From assembly GCA_003151975.1 (NCBI GenBank), contig PLZD01000019.1:1-45170 (forward strand): a stretch of 45,170 nt of DNA, given 5' to 3'. This DNA is from Elusimicrobiota bacterium. GTDB taxonomy: Bacteria; Elusimicrobiota; Elusimicrobia; UBA1565; UBA9628. The translations under genes were made by a program, and so were the position numbers. The notes under the pieces are model-generated. The model saw only the letters and a list, made by a program, of their open reading frames with translations. It was not told the origin of the DNA and made no database searches. This document shows positions 38,036-45,170 of the stretch, piece by piece. Numbering within the stretch: position 1 is the first letter of the stretch; each line of letters opens with the position of its first letter.

Positions 38036-40287
38036 TTCTCCTCCATCGCCCAGACGCCGTTCCACTCGGACTCCGGCGGCCGGCTCTTGAGGCGCTCGCA
38101 GCGGTCGACGTAATACTTGGAAACCTTGTCTTCCGGGTGCAGGCGCAGGGCTTCGTGAAAAGCCTTGATGGCCTGGTCCCAGCGGCCCGCCGCGTACGCC
38201 TTGCGGCCTTCGGCGAAATGGCCCGTGACTTCCATGAGCCGCGGGAAGCTCTCCTCGGAGTGATGGTCGAGGACTTCGTAGATTCTGACGGGCTTGGTCT
38301 TGCCCTTGACGACGACGTCGTCGATGTCGCGCAGGCGGTAAGTCCCTTTAAGCTTCTTGTAGGTTCCCTCGCTCAGCAGAATGCGGGCGCCGTAGTGCTT
38401 GCACGCGGACTCAAGACGCGCGGCGAGATTGACGCCGTCGCCGATCATCGTGTAGTCCATCCGCTTCGGAGAGCCGATGTTGCCGGAGACGACCGTGTCC
38501 GTGTTGAGGCCGATGCCGATCTCGATGGGTTTGCGGCTCGCTTTGATGCGATAGCCGTTCCAAACGCGCAGTTCCGAGAGCATCGCGACGGCACAGCGCA
38601 CGGCGCGGTCCTCGTCGTCGGCGTGGGCGACCGGCACGCCGAAGCCGGCCATGAGGGCGTCGCCGATGAACTTATCGAGGATGCCGCCCTCGGCCTGAAT
38701 GCAGTCGACCATCAAAGTAAAGTACTTGTTGAGCAGATTGACCGTGGTCTGGGGCCCGAGCTCCTCGGAGAAAGTCGTGAAGCTCCGGATGTCCGAGAAC
38801 AGCACGGTGGCCAGCGTGCTCTTGCCGCCGAGTATGTCTTCGCCTCCGGACAGAAGCTGGTCGGCGCGCGCGGGGTCCATGTAGCGCGCCATCGTGGACT
38901 TCATGCGCTTCTCGCTCGAGATGTCGTCGAGCATGATCATCGTCCCGAGCGTCTTGCCCGAGCCGACCAGCGGCAGGACCGTCACGTTGGCCGAGACCGA
39001 AGCGCCCGAGAAGGAAAGCTCCGCGTCCATCGTGACGTCGGGCTGCTGGGTCTCTTCCACGCGGCGCACCTTGTCGACGACCCACGCGTTGCGCTCCGTG
39101 AAGAACGCGGCCGCGGCCTTTCCCAAGACGCGTGCTGTCTCGGTCTTCATCATGCGCAGGCCCGCCGCGTTGCAGGTCACGATCTTGCCCTCCTCGTCGA
39201 GGGTGACGACGCCGTTGCTCATGCTCTGCAGCATGCTCTCGTTGTAATTCTTCATCCGCTGAACGTCGGCGAAAAGCTTGGCGTTCTCGAGCGCGATGGA
39301 AATCTGCGCGGTGAAGGCCCGCAGGCGGGCCTCGTCCTCGTCGCTGAAAGGGCCGCCCTGACGGTTGAGCACCTGGGTGACGCCGATGACCTTGCCCTGC
39401 TGGTTGACGATGGGAACGCAAAGGATCGAGCGCGTAAAAAATCCGGTCTTCTTGTCGAACGAAGGATTAAATCGCATGTCGGCGTAGGCGTGGGGAATGT
39501 TGACCGACTTGCCGCTGCTAAAGACCGCGCCGGCGATGCCGAGGTGGTTGGGAAAGCGGATCTGGGTCGCCTCGATGCCTTCGCCCAGGAGCGACCACAA
39601 CTCGCCGGTCTTTTCGTCGTTGAGGAAGAGCGTCGAGCGCTCGGCCTGCAGCAGGCGGGTCGCCTCGCTCATGACCTTGCGCAGCAGCGTGCCGAGGTCG
39701 ATCTCCGAGGTGACATCGGCGACCACGTCGAGAAACGCCTTCTCCTTGGCCTGGGACTGCCGCATTTTCTCGATGTCCTGGGCGCCGTGCAGGGCGACGG
39801 AGGCCTGGGCGGTCATGGCCTCGAGGAGCGAAAGATCCGAGCGCGTGAAGCGGCCTCGCTTCTTGTTGAGGACCTGGGCCACGCCTTCGATCTCGCCCTT
39901 GACCGAGACGATGGGGGCGCAGACCATGCTCTTGGTCTTGAAGCCGGTCTGCTGGTCGATTTCGCGGTGGAAGCGCTTGTCGCGGGCGACGTCTTGAACG
40001 ATATCGCCGCGTCCCGTCTGAAAAACGTCGCCCGCGATGCCCAGCGCGTTGGGGATGCGGATGCGGCGCTTGGAGGTCCCCTGCGCCACGAGCGAGAAGA
40101 GCTCGTTGGTCTTGGGATCGTTGAGGAAAAGCGAGCCGCGCTCGGCGCCGAGCTCTGCGGTCGTCATCTTGACCAGGGCCTCGAGTATGTCGTCGAGCGA
40201 GTCGATGGCCGCGAGCTTGCGCGAGATCGAAAGCAGCATCTCGGCCTGCGCGAGCATTTTCGCCGGACGCGACGCGCGTCGCTTCAT
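38032..40287 (-). CDS. GAF-GAF-PAS-adenylate/guanylate cyclase-TPR protein
   Basis: A 751-residue soluble signalling protein. Two GAF domains (about 25-165 and 195-345) each hold the repeated RIPNALGIAGDVF or RFPNHLGIAGAVF motif and a KKTGF/QTGF segment. They are followed by a PAS domain (360-465), a class III cyclase domain (about 490-670: ATVLFSDIRSFTTFSEELGP with a metal Asp, and GDALMAGFG with the second) and TPR-like helices (690-735). Both metal sites are intact, so cyclic nucleotide production is expected. The ATG overlaps the coiled-coil gene's stop by four bases (ATGA). Confidence 0.9.
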   Translation of the reverse strand: MKRRASRPAKMLAQAEMLLSISRKLAAIDSLDDILEALVKMTTAELGAERGSLFLNDPKTNELFSLVAQGTSKRRIRIPNALGIAGDVFQTGRGDIVQDVARDKRFHREIDQQTGFKTKSMVCAPIVSVKGEIEGVAQVLNKKRGRFTRSDLSLLEAMTAQASVALHGAQDIEKMRQSQAKEKAFLDVVADVTSEIDLGTLLRKVMSEATRLLQAERSTLFLNDEKTGELWSLLGEGIEATQIRFPNHLGIAGAVFSSGKSVNIPHAYADMRFNPSFDKKTGFFTRSILCVPIVNQQGKVIGVTQVLNRQGGPFSDEDEARLRAFTAQISIALENAKLFADVQRMKNYNESMLQSMSNGVVTLDEEGKIVTCNAAGLRMMKTETARVLGKAAAAFFTERNAWVVDKVRRVEETQQPDVTMDAELSFSGASVSANVTVLPLVGSGKTLGTMIMLDDISSEKRMKSTMARYMDPARADQLLSGGEDILGGKSTLATVLFSDIRSFTTFSEELGPQTTVNLLNKYFTLMVDCIQAEGGILDKFIGDALMAGFGVPVAHADDEDRAVRCAVAMLSELRVWNGYRIKASRKPIEIGIGLNTDTVVSGNIGSPKRMDYTMIGDGVNLAARLESACKHYGARILLSEGTYKKLKGTYRLRDIDDVVVKGKTKPVRIYEVLDHHSEESFPRLMEVTGHFAEGRKAYAAGRWDQAIKAFHEALRLHPEDKVSKYYVDRCERLKSRPPESEWNGVWAMEEK

Positions 40288-40490
40288 CGTGAGACGCGCT
40301 CCTCGAGCTTGGCGCGCAGGGTCTCGATGGTGGCGTGCAAGTGCTTTTTCTCGTCGCGATGGGAGGAGCGCTCTTTGTCCAGGCGCTCCTCGAAGGCGAA
40401 GGCCTGCTTCTCGAGCTCCGCGCGCAGGACCGCGATCGTCTCCTTGAGCTGGCGGACCTCGTCTTTGGAGCGGGCCAGCGCGTCTTCCAT
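40284..40490 (-). CDS. Small coiled-coil protein
   Basis: A 68-residue protein that is almost entirely a charged heptad coiled coil (ALARSKDEVRQLKETIAVLR and following). It has no cysteines, signal or membrane segment. It starts with ATG at 40488-40490, and its last codons overlap the cyclase gene start by four bases, so the two are translationally coupled. It is likely a partner or dimerisation aid of the cyclase. Codon use and coupling support a real gene; the function is unknown. Confidence 0.68.
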   Translation of the reverse strand: MEDALARSKDEVRQLKETIAVLRAELEKQAFAFEERLDKERSSHRDEKKHLHATIETLRAKLEERVSR

Positions 40491-40624
40491 GGCTATAGAA
40501 TTACCATATTCCCGCGGCCTCGGGCCACGTCCCGCCTAGGCCTTCGGGCCCAAGCTCCGGCTTCCCGTTAGCCCCAGGCGTTAGGGCCCAAAAGGTTCCA
40601 TCCTATGAGTCGAGAGAACTCCCC

Positions 40625-42538
40625 GTGCTCAAAGGCCTCGCTCGACGCTGCCTGATCATCGCCTTGGCCATCCTGGCCGCGGCGCCCGCGCGGCCGCAAG
40701 GCCAAAACCGGACCGCCCCGACCGCTCCGGTCATCGTCACGCTCCCCGTCGCCGTCTCGCAAGTCCTGCCCGTAAATATCGATCGGTCCATTTCGATTCC
40801 AAGCAACGCGGCACTGGAGCTCCCCGGCCAGATCCCGAACCTCCCCCCATCGTCGCTGGCGCCCGAAGTTCAAGCCATGATCCAGGCGGAAACGCCGGCG
40901 GCGCCGATCGAGACTCCCGCGATCATCCAGAAAAACGAGGCGCGCGCGCAGGCCTTGCTCGACCGGACCGCGCTCAAGCGCGACGGTCAACAGGAAAAGC
41001 CCGCCGGCGTCGGGGATTCGCACTGGACCGCCGTCTTCGACGGCCTCTCGGCGCGGACCGGCAAGACGGCGGACCTTCCGCGCGTCTCCGTCTCGCAGGC
41101 GCCCGCCGCTAAAAGCTATCTCGCCGAGACCCGCGGCCTTGGCGGCGCCGAGCTCGTCTCCAAGCTTCACGAGCTCTCCGGCCGCGGCGCCAAGATCAAG
41201 CACTACGACGAGGCCAAGTCCTACATGTTCGACAAGGCCGACCACGTCGAGCGCGGCGGCAAGACGGGTCTCGTCGACGCCTACTCCGGCATCTTCGTCC
41301 CCGGCACCGGCTCCGACGGCGGCGCGTACAAGGAGCGCGGCGACCAGAACCACGACGGCTACATCGACAGCGGCGGCATGAACGTCGAGCACGTCTGGCC
41401 CCAATCCTTCTTCAACAAGGCCGAGCCGATGCGCGCCGACCTGCACCATCTGATGGCGACGTTCATGCACCCCAACGGCGAGCGCGGCAACCTGCCTTTC
41501 GGCGAGGTGAAGGGCCGGCCCGAGTACCACAACGACGCCGGCGCGAAAATGGGCGGGGGCGTTTTCGAGCCGCCGGACCTGGCCAAGGGCCGCGTCGCGC
41601 GCTCGCTGCTCTACTTCTACACGCGCTACTACGACAAGCGCATCTTCTCAGGCAATTTCAACCAGGGTTTTTGGGACGAGAAGCTGCCGATGCTCCTGCG
41701 CTGGAACCGCGAGCATCCGCCGGACGACTTCGAGCGCGCGCGCAACGACGCCGTCGAGAGCTTCCAAGGAAACCGCAATCCCTTCGTCGATGACCACACC
41801 TTGGCCGACCGGATCGGCGAGACCGCCTTTAAGACCGGCAATCGCTACGGCGTGCGCCGCGGCTCGGCCAACTACGGCCTCACGGCCGCAGCGCCCGTGC
41901 TTCAGCCCGAGCACGTCGTCGTCGGCGCGCGGATGCGCCCGACCCCCAACAAGCTGGGCCGTCCCCTACGACTCATCATCACGGGTCCTCCGGGGGCGGG
42001 CAAAGGCACCTTCTCGGAGAAGATCTCGGCGGAATACGGCGTGCCGCACATCTCGGTCGGAGAACTGCTGCGCGAGCACGCCAAGACCCACCCGGCGGTG
42101 GCCGCGGTGATGGCCAAGGGCAAGCTCGTCGACACGAGCTTGGTCCTGGCCGTGGTCCGCGAGCGGCTCAAACAGCCGGACGTGCGCTCCCGCGGCTTCA
42201 TCCTCGACGGCTTCCCGCGACGGCCCGTTGAGGCCGAAGCACTCTCACAGCTCCTGGGACCCGGCGGCGTCGACGGAGTGATCTCTCTCGACGTGCCGGA
42301 CGAGGAACTGCTGAGCCGCATCCTCGCGCGCGGCCGCGCCGACGACTCGCCGGCCGTATTCCAAGAGCGCATGAAGATCTACCGCGAGCAGACGGTGCCC
42401 GCCGTCGAGACTTTCGCCAAGGCCGCACCGGTCCTGGCTCCCGAGGTCAAGGGACACGACATCGCGACGAATTACGCGCGCGTGAAAGCCGCGCTCGAAG
42501 ACCTCATCAAAAACCTGGCACCTCGCAAGAAATTCTAG
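40625..42538 (+). CDS. Exported endonuclease I-adenylate kinase fusion protein
   Basis: A 637-residue protein with a Sec signal peptide (1-23), a long low-complexity region (25-125), an endonuclease I-type domain (about 165-415) and a C-terminal adenylate kinase (447-633). The nuclease part shows an EF-hand-like loop DQNHDGYID (240-248), MNVEHVWPQSFF (catalytic H256), LHHLMATFMHPNGERGNLPFG (N289). The kinase part shows GPPGAGKGTFSE (454-465), GFILDGFPRR (524-533) and the short LID RGRADDSPAVFQERM. Both active sites look intact. The start is GTG at 40625-40627. Fusing a secreted nuclease to an ATP/AMP kinase is very unusual. No frameshift is seen between them. Confidence 0.85.
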   Translation: MLKGLARRCLIIALAILAAAPARPQGQNRTAPTAPVIVTLPVAVSQVLPVNIDRSISIPSNAALELPGQIPNLPPSSLAPEVQAMIQAETPAAPIETPAIIQKNEARAQALLDRTALKRDGQQEKPAGVGDSHWTAVFDGLSARTGKTADLPRVSVSQAPAAKSYLAETRGLGGAELVSKLHELSGRGAKIKHYDEAKSYMFDKADHVERGGKTGLVDAYSGIFVPGTGSDGGAYKERGDQNHDGYIDSGGMNVEHVWPQSFFNKAEPMRADLHHLMATFMHPNGERGNLPFGEVKGRPEYHNDAGAKMGGGVFEPPDLAKGRVARSLLYFYTRYYDKRIFSGNFNQGFWDEKLPMLLRWNREHPPDDFERARNDAVESFQGNRNPFVDDHTLADRIGETAFKTGNRYGVRRGSANYGLTAAAPVLQPEHVVVGARMRPTPNKLGRPLRLIITGPPGAGKGTFSEKISAEYGVPHISVGELLREHAKTHPAVAAVMAKGKLVDTSLVLAVVRERLKQPDVRSRGFILDGFPRRPVEAEALSQLLGPGGVDGVISLDVPDEELLSRILARGRADDSPAVFQERMKIYREQTVPAVETFAKAAPVLAPEVKGHDIATNYARVKAALEDLIKNLAPRKKF

Positions 42539-42546
42539 CCCGCGTT

Positions 42547-42581
42547 CGTTGGTCCGAGCGTTCCGCTCAGATGGTCCAACG
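42547..42581 (+). terminator. Hairpin between convergent genes (possible bidirectional terminator)
   Basis: CGTTGG (42547-42552) pairs with CCAACG (42576-42581), enclosing a tight hairpin GAGCG-TTC-CGCTC (42556-42568). It lies just after the nuclease-kinase stop and overlaps the end of the PilZ gene on the other strand. No clear T-run follows. Confidence 0.35.
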
Positions 42582-42932
42582 TATTCCCTCCGCACCCCCC
42601 GGCGCGGTGCAACGAGCGATATAACCGTGAAGAGTCTCGCGGTCTTCCGCGCGAAGATTCAGGAATTGCAAACCAGCTTCAAAAGGGAATTTCCCTTTAT
42701 CGAGAGCGACGACCCACGCGACACGCGCAATCGCGAATACGGAAGTCCTCGAATCGAGGGCACGAATTTCGATCTCCAATAACGCATCTTTGGTGGGGAA
42801 CGACGGCAGTGGGATGCAGATTCCGGTTTCCGACATGTTCTTTCCCATTGAGCCGATGAGTTGATCATTTTCGATTTCACGGATTGACACTTCCAGGGTC
42901 GCGCTCAGTCTGATCGCTTTTCTTTTTTCCAT
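42567..42932 (-). CDS. PilZ-domain protein
   Basis: A 121-residue PilZ-like protein. The N-terminal switch is MEKRKAIRLSATLEV (about 1-15), with KNMSETGICIPLPSF (about 31-45) as the second motif, where the residue order N-x-S-x-x-G is kept although the first Asp is lost. The C-terminal part has ARVAWVVALDKGKFPFEAGLQFL, a normal PilZ end. The start is ATG at 42930-42932; an ATG three codons upstream (42941) is possible. It is convergent with the nuclease-kinase gene and divergent from the next PilZ gene. Confidence 0.8.
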   Translation of the reverse strand: MEKRKAIRLSATLEVSIREIENDQLIGSMGKNMSETGICIPLPSFPTKDALLEIEIRALDSRTSVFAIARVAWVVALDKGKFPFEAGLQFLNLRAEDRETLHGYIARCTAPGGAEGIRWTI

Positions 42933-43131
42933 AGTCAGCATGTTCCAACAATGATCATAGCTCCCATTTATCGCCGCGAACCATCCGGGGAAATACGGTC
43001 GCGGCGCGGTGGTCCGTTTCACCGGATTTCGCCCGCCAGTAGAACTACTCAATCGACCCAGCATAACTTCGCATAGATACGGAGTTCTCGCGGGAGCATA
43101 CTAATCAGAGACGATATGGAGAAATGAATAT

Positions 43132-43431
43132 ATGAAGCGAGTGACCGCGGCCCTCATGGCGAAGGATAGCCGCCGCGCGCCGAGGGCCCGACATGATTCG
43201 GTCCTGGAGCTGTATGATTCCTCGGGCAAGTTCATCGCCGGAATCGGCAGGCTCATCGATGTGTCCAGGTCGGGCGCGTGCTTTGCGAGCAATTTGTCCT
43301 TGCCCGAAGGGGAAAAGTTCAGCGCGCGCCTGCGGCTGCTGGGCGAAGCCATCCACGACTGCCGCGCGCGCATCATCTGGGCCCGCAGGAAGAACAACGC
43401 CATCCTCTACGGGATCGAGTTCGAACGATAG
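43132..43431 (+). CDS. PilZ-domain protein
   Basis: A 99-residue PilZ protein. The switch is DSRRAPRARHDS (about 12-23), with RLIDVSRSGACFASN (about 40-54), an exact D-x-S-x-x-G motif, and CRARIIWARRKNNAILYGIEFE at the end. All features for c-di-GMP binding are present. GGAG lies upstream of the ATG at 43132. It is divergent from the other PilZ gene. With the two GGDEF proteins elsewhere in the window, this supports an active c-di-GMP network. Confidence 0.85.
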   Translation: MKRVTAALMAKDSRRAPRARHDSVLELYDSSGKFIAGIGRLIDVSRSGACFASNLSLPEGEKFSARLRLLGEAIHDCRARIIWARRKNNAILYGIEFER

Positions 43432-43462
43432 CCCAACCGCCATCCGCCGGCCGGACGATGCC

Positions 43463-44827
43463 TCAAGCGATGCGGAAATATCCGACCAGGCTGCACTGCA
43501 GGGGCCGCACAAAATTCGAGGGCTTGGTGATGCCGTCCCCCGTCGGGGTGCCGATGGACATGGAGGCGTAGCCCTCGCCCATGCCCAGGCCGTAAAGGGT
43601 CGGCGCGTTCTTGACGTAAATAGAGCAAGCCATGCGTCGACCCATGCGGGTCAAATTACCCACGTTGGTCGAGTGCATGGCGGCCGTATGGTGGCGTTGA
43701 CCCTCGGTTTGATAGGCCAGTTCGATTGCCGCGTCCACATCCTTCGCGACGGTGACGGGCAGGACCGGCATCATCTGTTCGGTCCAGACCAAGGGGTGGT
43801 CGTTCGGCACCACGCCCCATAACAGGCGCTTGGCCGAGGGCACACGCAGCCCGATGCCTCGGGCGATGACCGACGCGTCGCGGCCCACGTAGTCCCGGTT
43901 TAGAACCGGCTCCGGGCTGCCCTTACGCCCGGTCCTGATGACGAGCCGGGCGACTTTGTCCATCTGCGCGCAGGACAGTTCAAAGGCCCGCGGGTCCCGG
44001 CGCATGCCGTCCAAGAGCCGCGCCTGGGCCGCCTCCACGACGATGACCTGTTTTTCCGAGACGCACACCACGTTGTTATCGAAACTCGCGCCGAAAATGA
44101 TGTCCTGAGCGCACTTGGGGAAAAGCGCCGTCTCGTCAACCACGACCGGGGGGTTCCCCGGACCGGCCGCGATCGTCTTGCAGGGCTTGCCGGCGCTCAT
44201 CGCCGCCTTGACGATGGCCGGACCGCCTGTCACCATGTTTAGATGCACTCCAGGATGAACCAAAAGCGCTCTAGCCGCCTCCTGCGAAGCGGGCCCGATC
44301 GTCGTTATGAGCCCCGCCGGGGCGCCGGCTGAGACCGCGGCGCGCGCGAGCGTCCGCATGACGTCCTGGCAGACCTTCTCCGCGGCCGGGTGCGGCGCGA
44401 AGACCACGGCGTTTCCCGCGGCCAGCATCGCAATCGCGTTGCTGATCACGGTCGCGGCCGGGTTCGTTGATGGAGTGATGGCCGCCACCACTCCAAACGG
44501 GGCGAATTCGATCAAGGTCAGCCCCTGGTCGCCCGTGAAAGCCCGGGACTGCAGATCTTCGACGCCCGGGGTGCGAGTCGCGCACAATAGATTCTTCCGG
44601 ACCTTATCGTCGACGCGGCCCATGCCCGTCTCCTCGCGCGCCATGCGGGCCCACTTCTGAGCATGGGCGATGGCGGCCGCGCGCATGGCCTTGATGACGG
44701 CACGGCGCGCGTCGAGGCCGTGTTCATGAAAGATCGTCTGCGCGCGCTGCGCGGCGCAAACCGCCGCGTCGACCGTGGCATAAACCACGCCGTCGGCGAC
44801 GGGCTTGACGGCCCGCCCATCAGACAT
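43463..44827 (-). CDS. CoA-acylating aldehyde dehydrogenase (PduP/EutE type)
   Basis: A 454-residue aldehyde dehydrogenase of the EutE/PduP/AdhE-N group, which interconverts an aldehyde, CoA and NAD+ with acyl-CoA. The catalytic cysteine lies in SFDNNVVCVSEKQVIV, matching the group's 'DNNLPC..EKE' motif. EFAPFGVVAAITPSTNPAAT and VTGGPAIVKAAM are typical of the CoA-binding type. The N-terminus has no microcompartment-targeting helix. The start is ATG at 44825-44827 with GGAG upstream. A phosphoketolase gene precedes it by 133 bases on the same strand, so they may work in the same C2 route. Confidence 0.87.
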   Translation of the reverse strand: MSDGRAVKPVADGVVYATVDAAVCAAQRAQTIFHEHGLDARRAVIKAMRAAAIAHAQKWARMAREETGMGRVDDKVRKNLLCATRTPGVEDLQSRAFTGDQGLTLIEFAPFGVVAAITPSTNPAATVISNAIAMLAAGNAVVFAPHPAAEKVCQDVMRTLARAAVSAGAPAGLITTIGPASQEAARALLVHPGVHLNMVTGGPAIVKAAMSAGKPCKTIAAGPGNPPVVVDETALFPKCAQDIIFGASFDNNVVCVSEKQVIVVEAAQARLLDGMRRDPRAFELSCAQMDKVARLVIRTGRKGSPEPVLNRDYVGRDASVIARGIGLRVPSAKRLLWGVVPNDHPLVWTEQMMPVLPVTVAKDVDAAIELAYQTEGQRHHTAAMHSTNVGNLTRMGRRMACSIYVKNAPTLYGLGMGEGYASMSIGTPTGDGITKPSNFVRPLQCSLVGYFRIA

Positions 44828-44960
44828 TAGTAGTCTCCATACTGAGAACCTCAGTCCAGTATGCGTCATCGACGACTGAGCCTCAATGCGGAGTTGTGCT
44901 TGGCCGACAGCGTAGTTTTACGTCCTTCGCCTTCAGAGCCGCCAGAAGATCGTCAAATGG

Positions 44961-45170
44961 TCAAGCTTCCCATTTCCAATCGCGGATCTCCGGCAGGTCT
45001 TGGCCGTGCTCTTGGATGTATTGTTTGTGTTCGATCAGCTTATCCATGAGCCGCTGCTTTAGGCGGACGCCCTTGTCGCCGGTCTGAGGCAGGCGGTCGA
45101 CGGCGTCCATCACCAGATGGAAGCGGTCCAGGTCGTTGAGGACCGTCATGTCGAAGGGCGTGGTGATGGT
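44961..45170 (-). CDS. Phosphoketolase, C-terminal part (gene continues beyond the window)
   Basis: The window end cuts this gene; 69 C-terminal residues are visible. TPFDMTVLNDLDRFHLVMDA with the ending YIQEHGQDLPEIRDWKW matches the extreme C-terminus of xylulose-5-phosphate/fructose-6-phosphate phosphoketolase, which splits these sugars into acetyl phosphate and a shorter sugar phosphate. The match over this part is strong. The catalytic thiamine-binding regions lie outside the window. Confidence 0.87.
   Translation of the reverse strand, partial: TITTPFDMTVLNDLDRFHLVMDAVDRLPQTGDKGVRLKQRLMDKLIEHKQYIQEHGQDLPEIRDWKWEA

Noticed and set aside
38137-40539. An 800-codon open frame on the plus strand.
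   Set aside because: It is the shadow of the GAF-GAF-PAS-cyclase gene on the other strand, caused by high GC; its translation shows no domain and unnatural composition.
1-45170. tRNA, rRNA or CRISPR elements.
   Set aside because: None seen. The GTAAAC repeats lack the regular repeat-spacer pattern of a CRISPR array, and apart from tmRNA no cloverleaf-like sequence was noticed.

Overview
The window comes from a GC-rich, Gram-negative-type bacterium. Evidence for an outer envelope is lipoprotein signals, Sec signal peptides, SppA and a Tad/CpaF-type secretion ATPase. There is a standard one-piece tmRNA and much cyclic-nucleotide signalling: two GGDEF proteins, three PilZ proteins and two class III cyclases. 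No marker gene fixes the phylum. The gene mix would suit a deep-branching lineage such as Elusimicrobiota, but that is a guess.

Layout. (1) 1-950: a RelE/ParE-Phd/YefM toxin-antitoxin pair with a textbook promoter/operator, then a 220-bp cluster of eleven GTAAAC repeats. (2) 950-6534: an accessory island of lower GC, all on the minus strand. It holds an alpha/beta hydrolase, three different PD-(D/E)XK nuclease-like proteins and several unknown proteins, mostly membrane-anchored. Two long imperfect palindromes that begin at stop codons look like integron attC sites, so part of the island is probably a gene-cassette array without a visible integrase. A 19-codon chimera of the hydrolase start and the fixX end lies inside it. 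(3) 6726-11508: fixX, fixC, a response regulator, a CpaF-like ATPase, a tiny zinc-finger protein and a membrane pseudokinase. (4) 11547-16044: tilS, a baeRF-type protein, an M23 peptidase, a small membrane protein, a metallo-beta-lactamase-fold hydrolase and a lipoprotein cyclophilin. (5) 16134-21492: a DUF2059-LPP20 secreted protein, a TPR-SLOG-cyclase protein, a GYF-like membrane protein, a rearranged acyl-carrier-like protein and a secreted unknown.

(6) 21499-26474: NnrE, a YIP1-like membrane protein, SppA and two GGDEF proteins in one tight minus-strand run. (7) 26479-30341: tmRNA, then a lipoprotein caspase flanked by a 34-bp repeat of the tmRNA 5' half, a retropepsin-like protease and a YARHG-domain protein. 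(8) 30390-36648: HrpB helicase, then an ATP-grasp ligase, a PaaK-like adenylate-forming enzyme and an MFS exporter, which together look like a small biosynthesis-and-export cluster. (9) 36645-45170: an MDR oxidoreductase, PilZ and GAF-PAS-cyclase signalling genes, a secreted endonuclease I fused to adenylate kinase, two more PilZ proteins, a PduP/EutE-type aldehyde dehydrogenase and the C-terminus of a phosphoketolase.

Most striking are the exported nuclease-adenylate kinase fusion, the attC-like cassette island with its recombination scar, the tmRNA-repeat-flanked caspase, the TPR-SLOG-cyclase protein and the ATP-grasp/PaaK/MFS cluster. All functional calls rest on motif reading without database searches.
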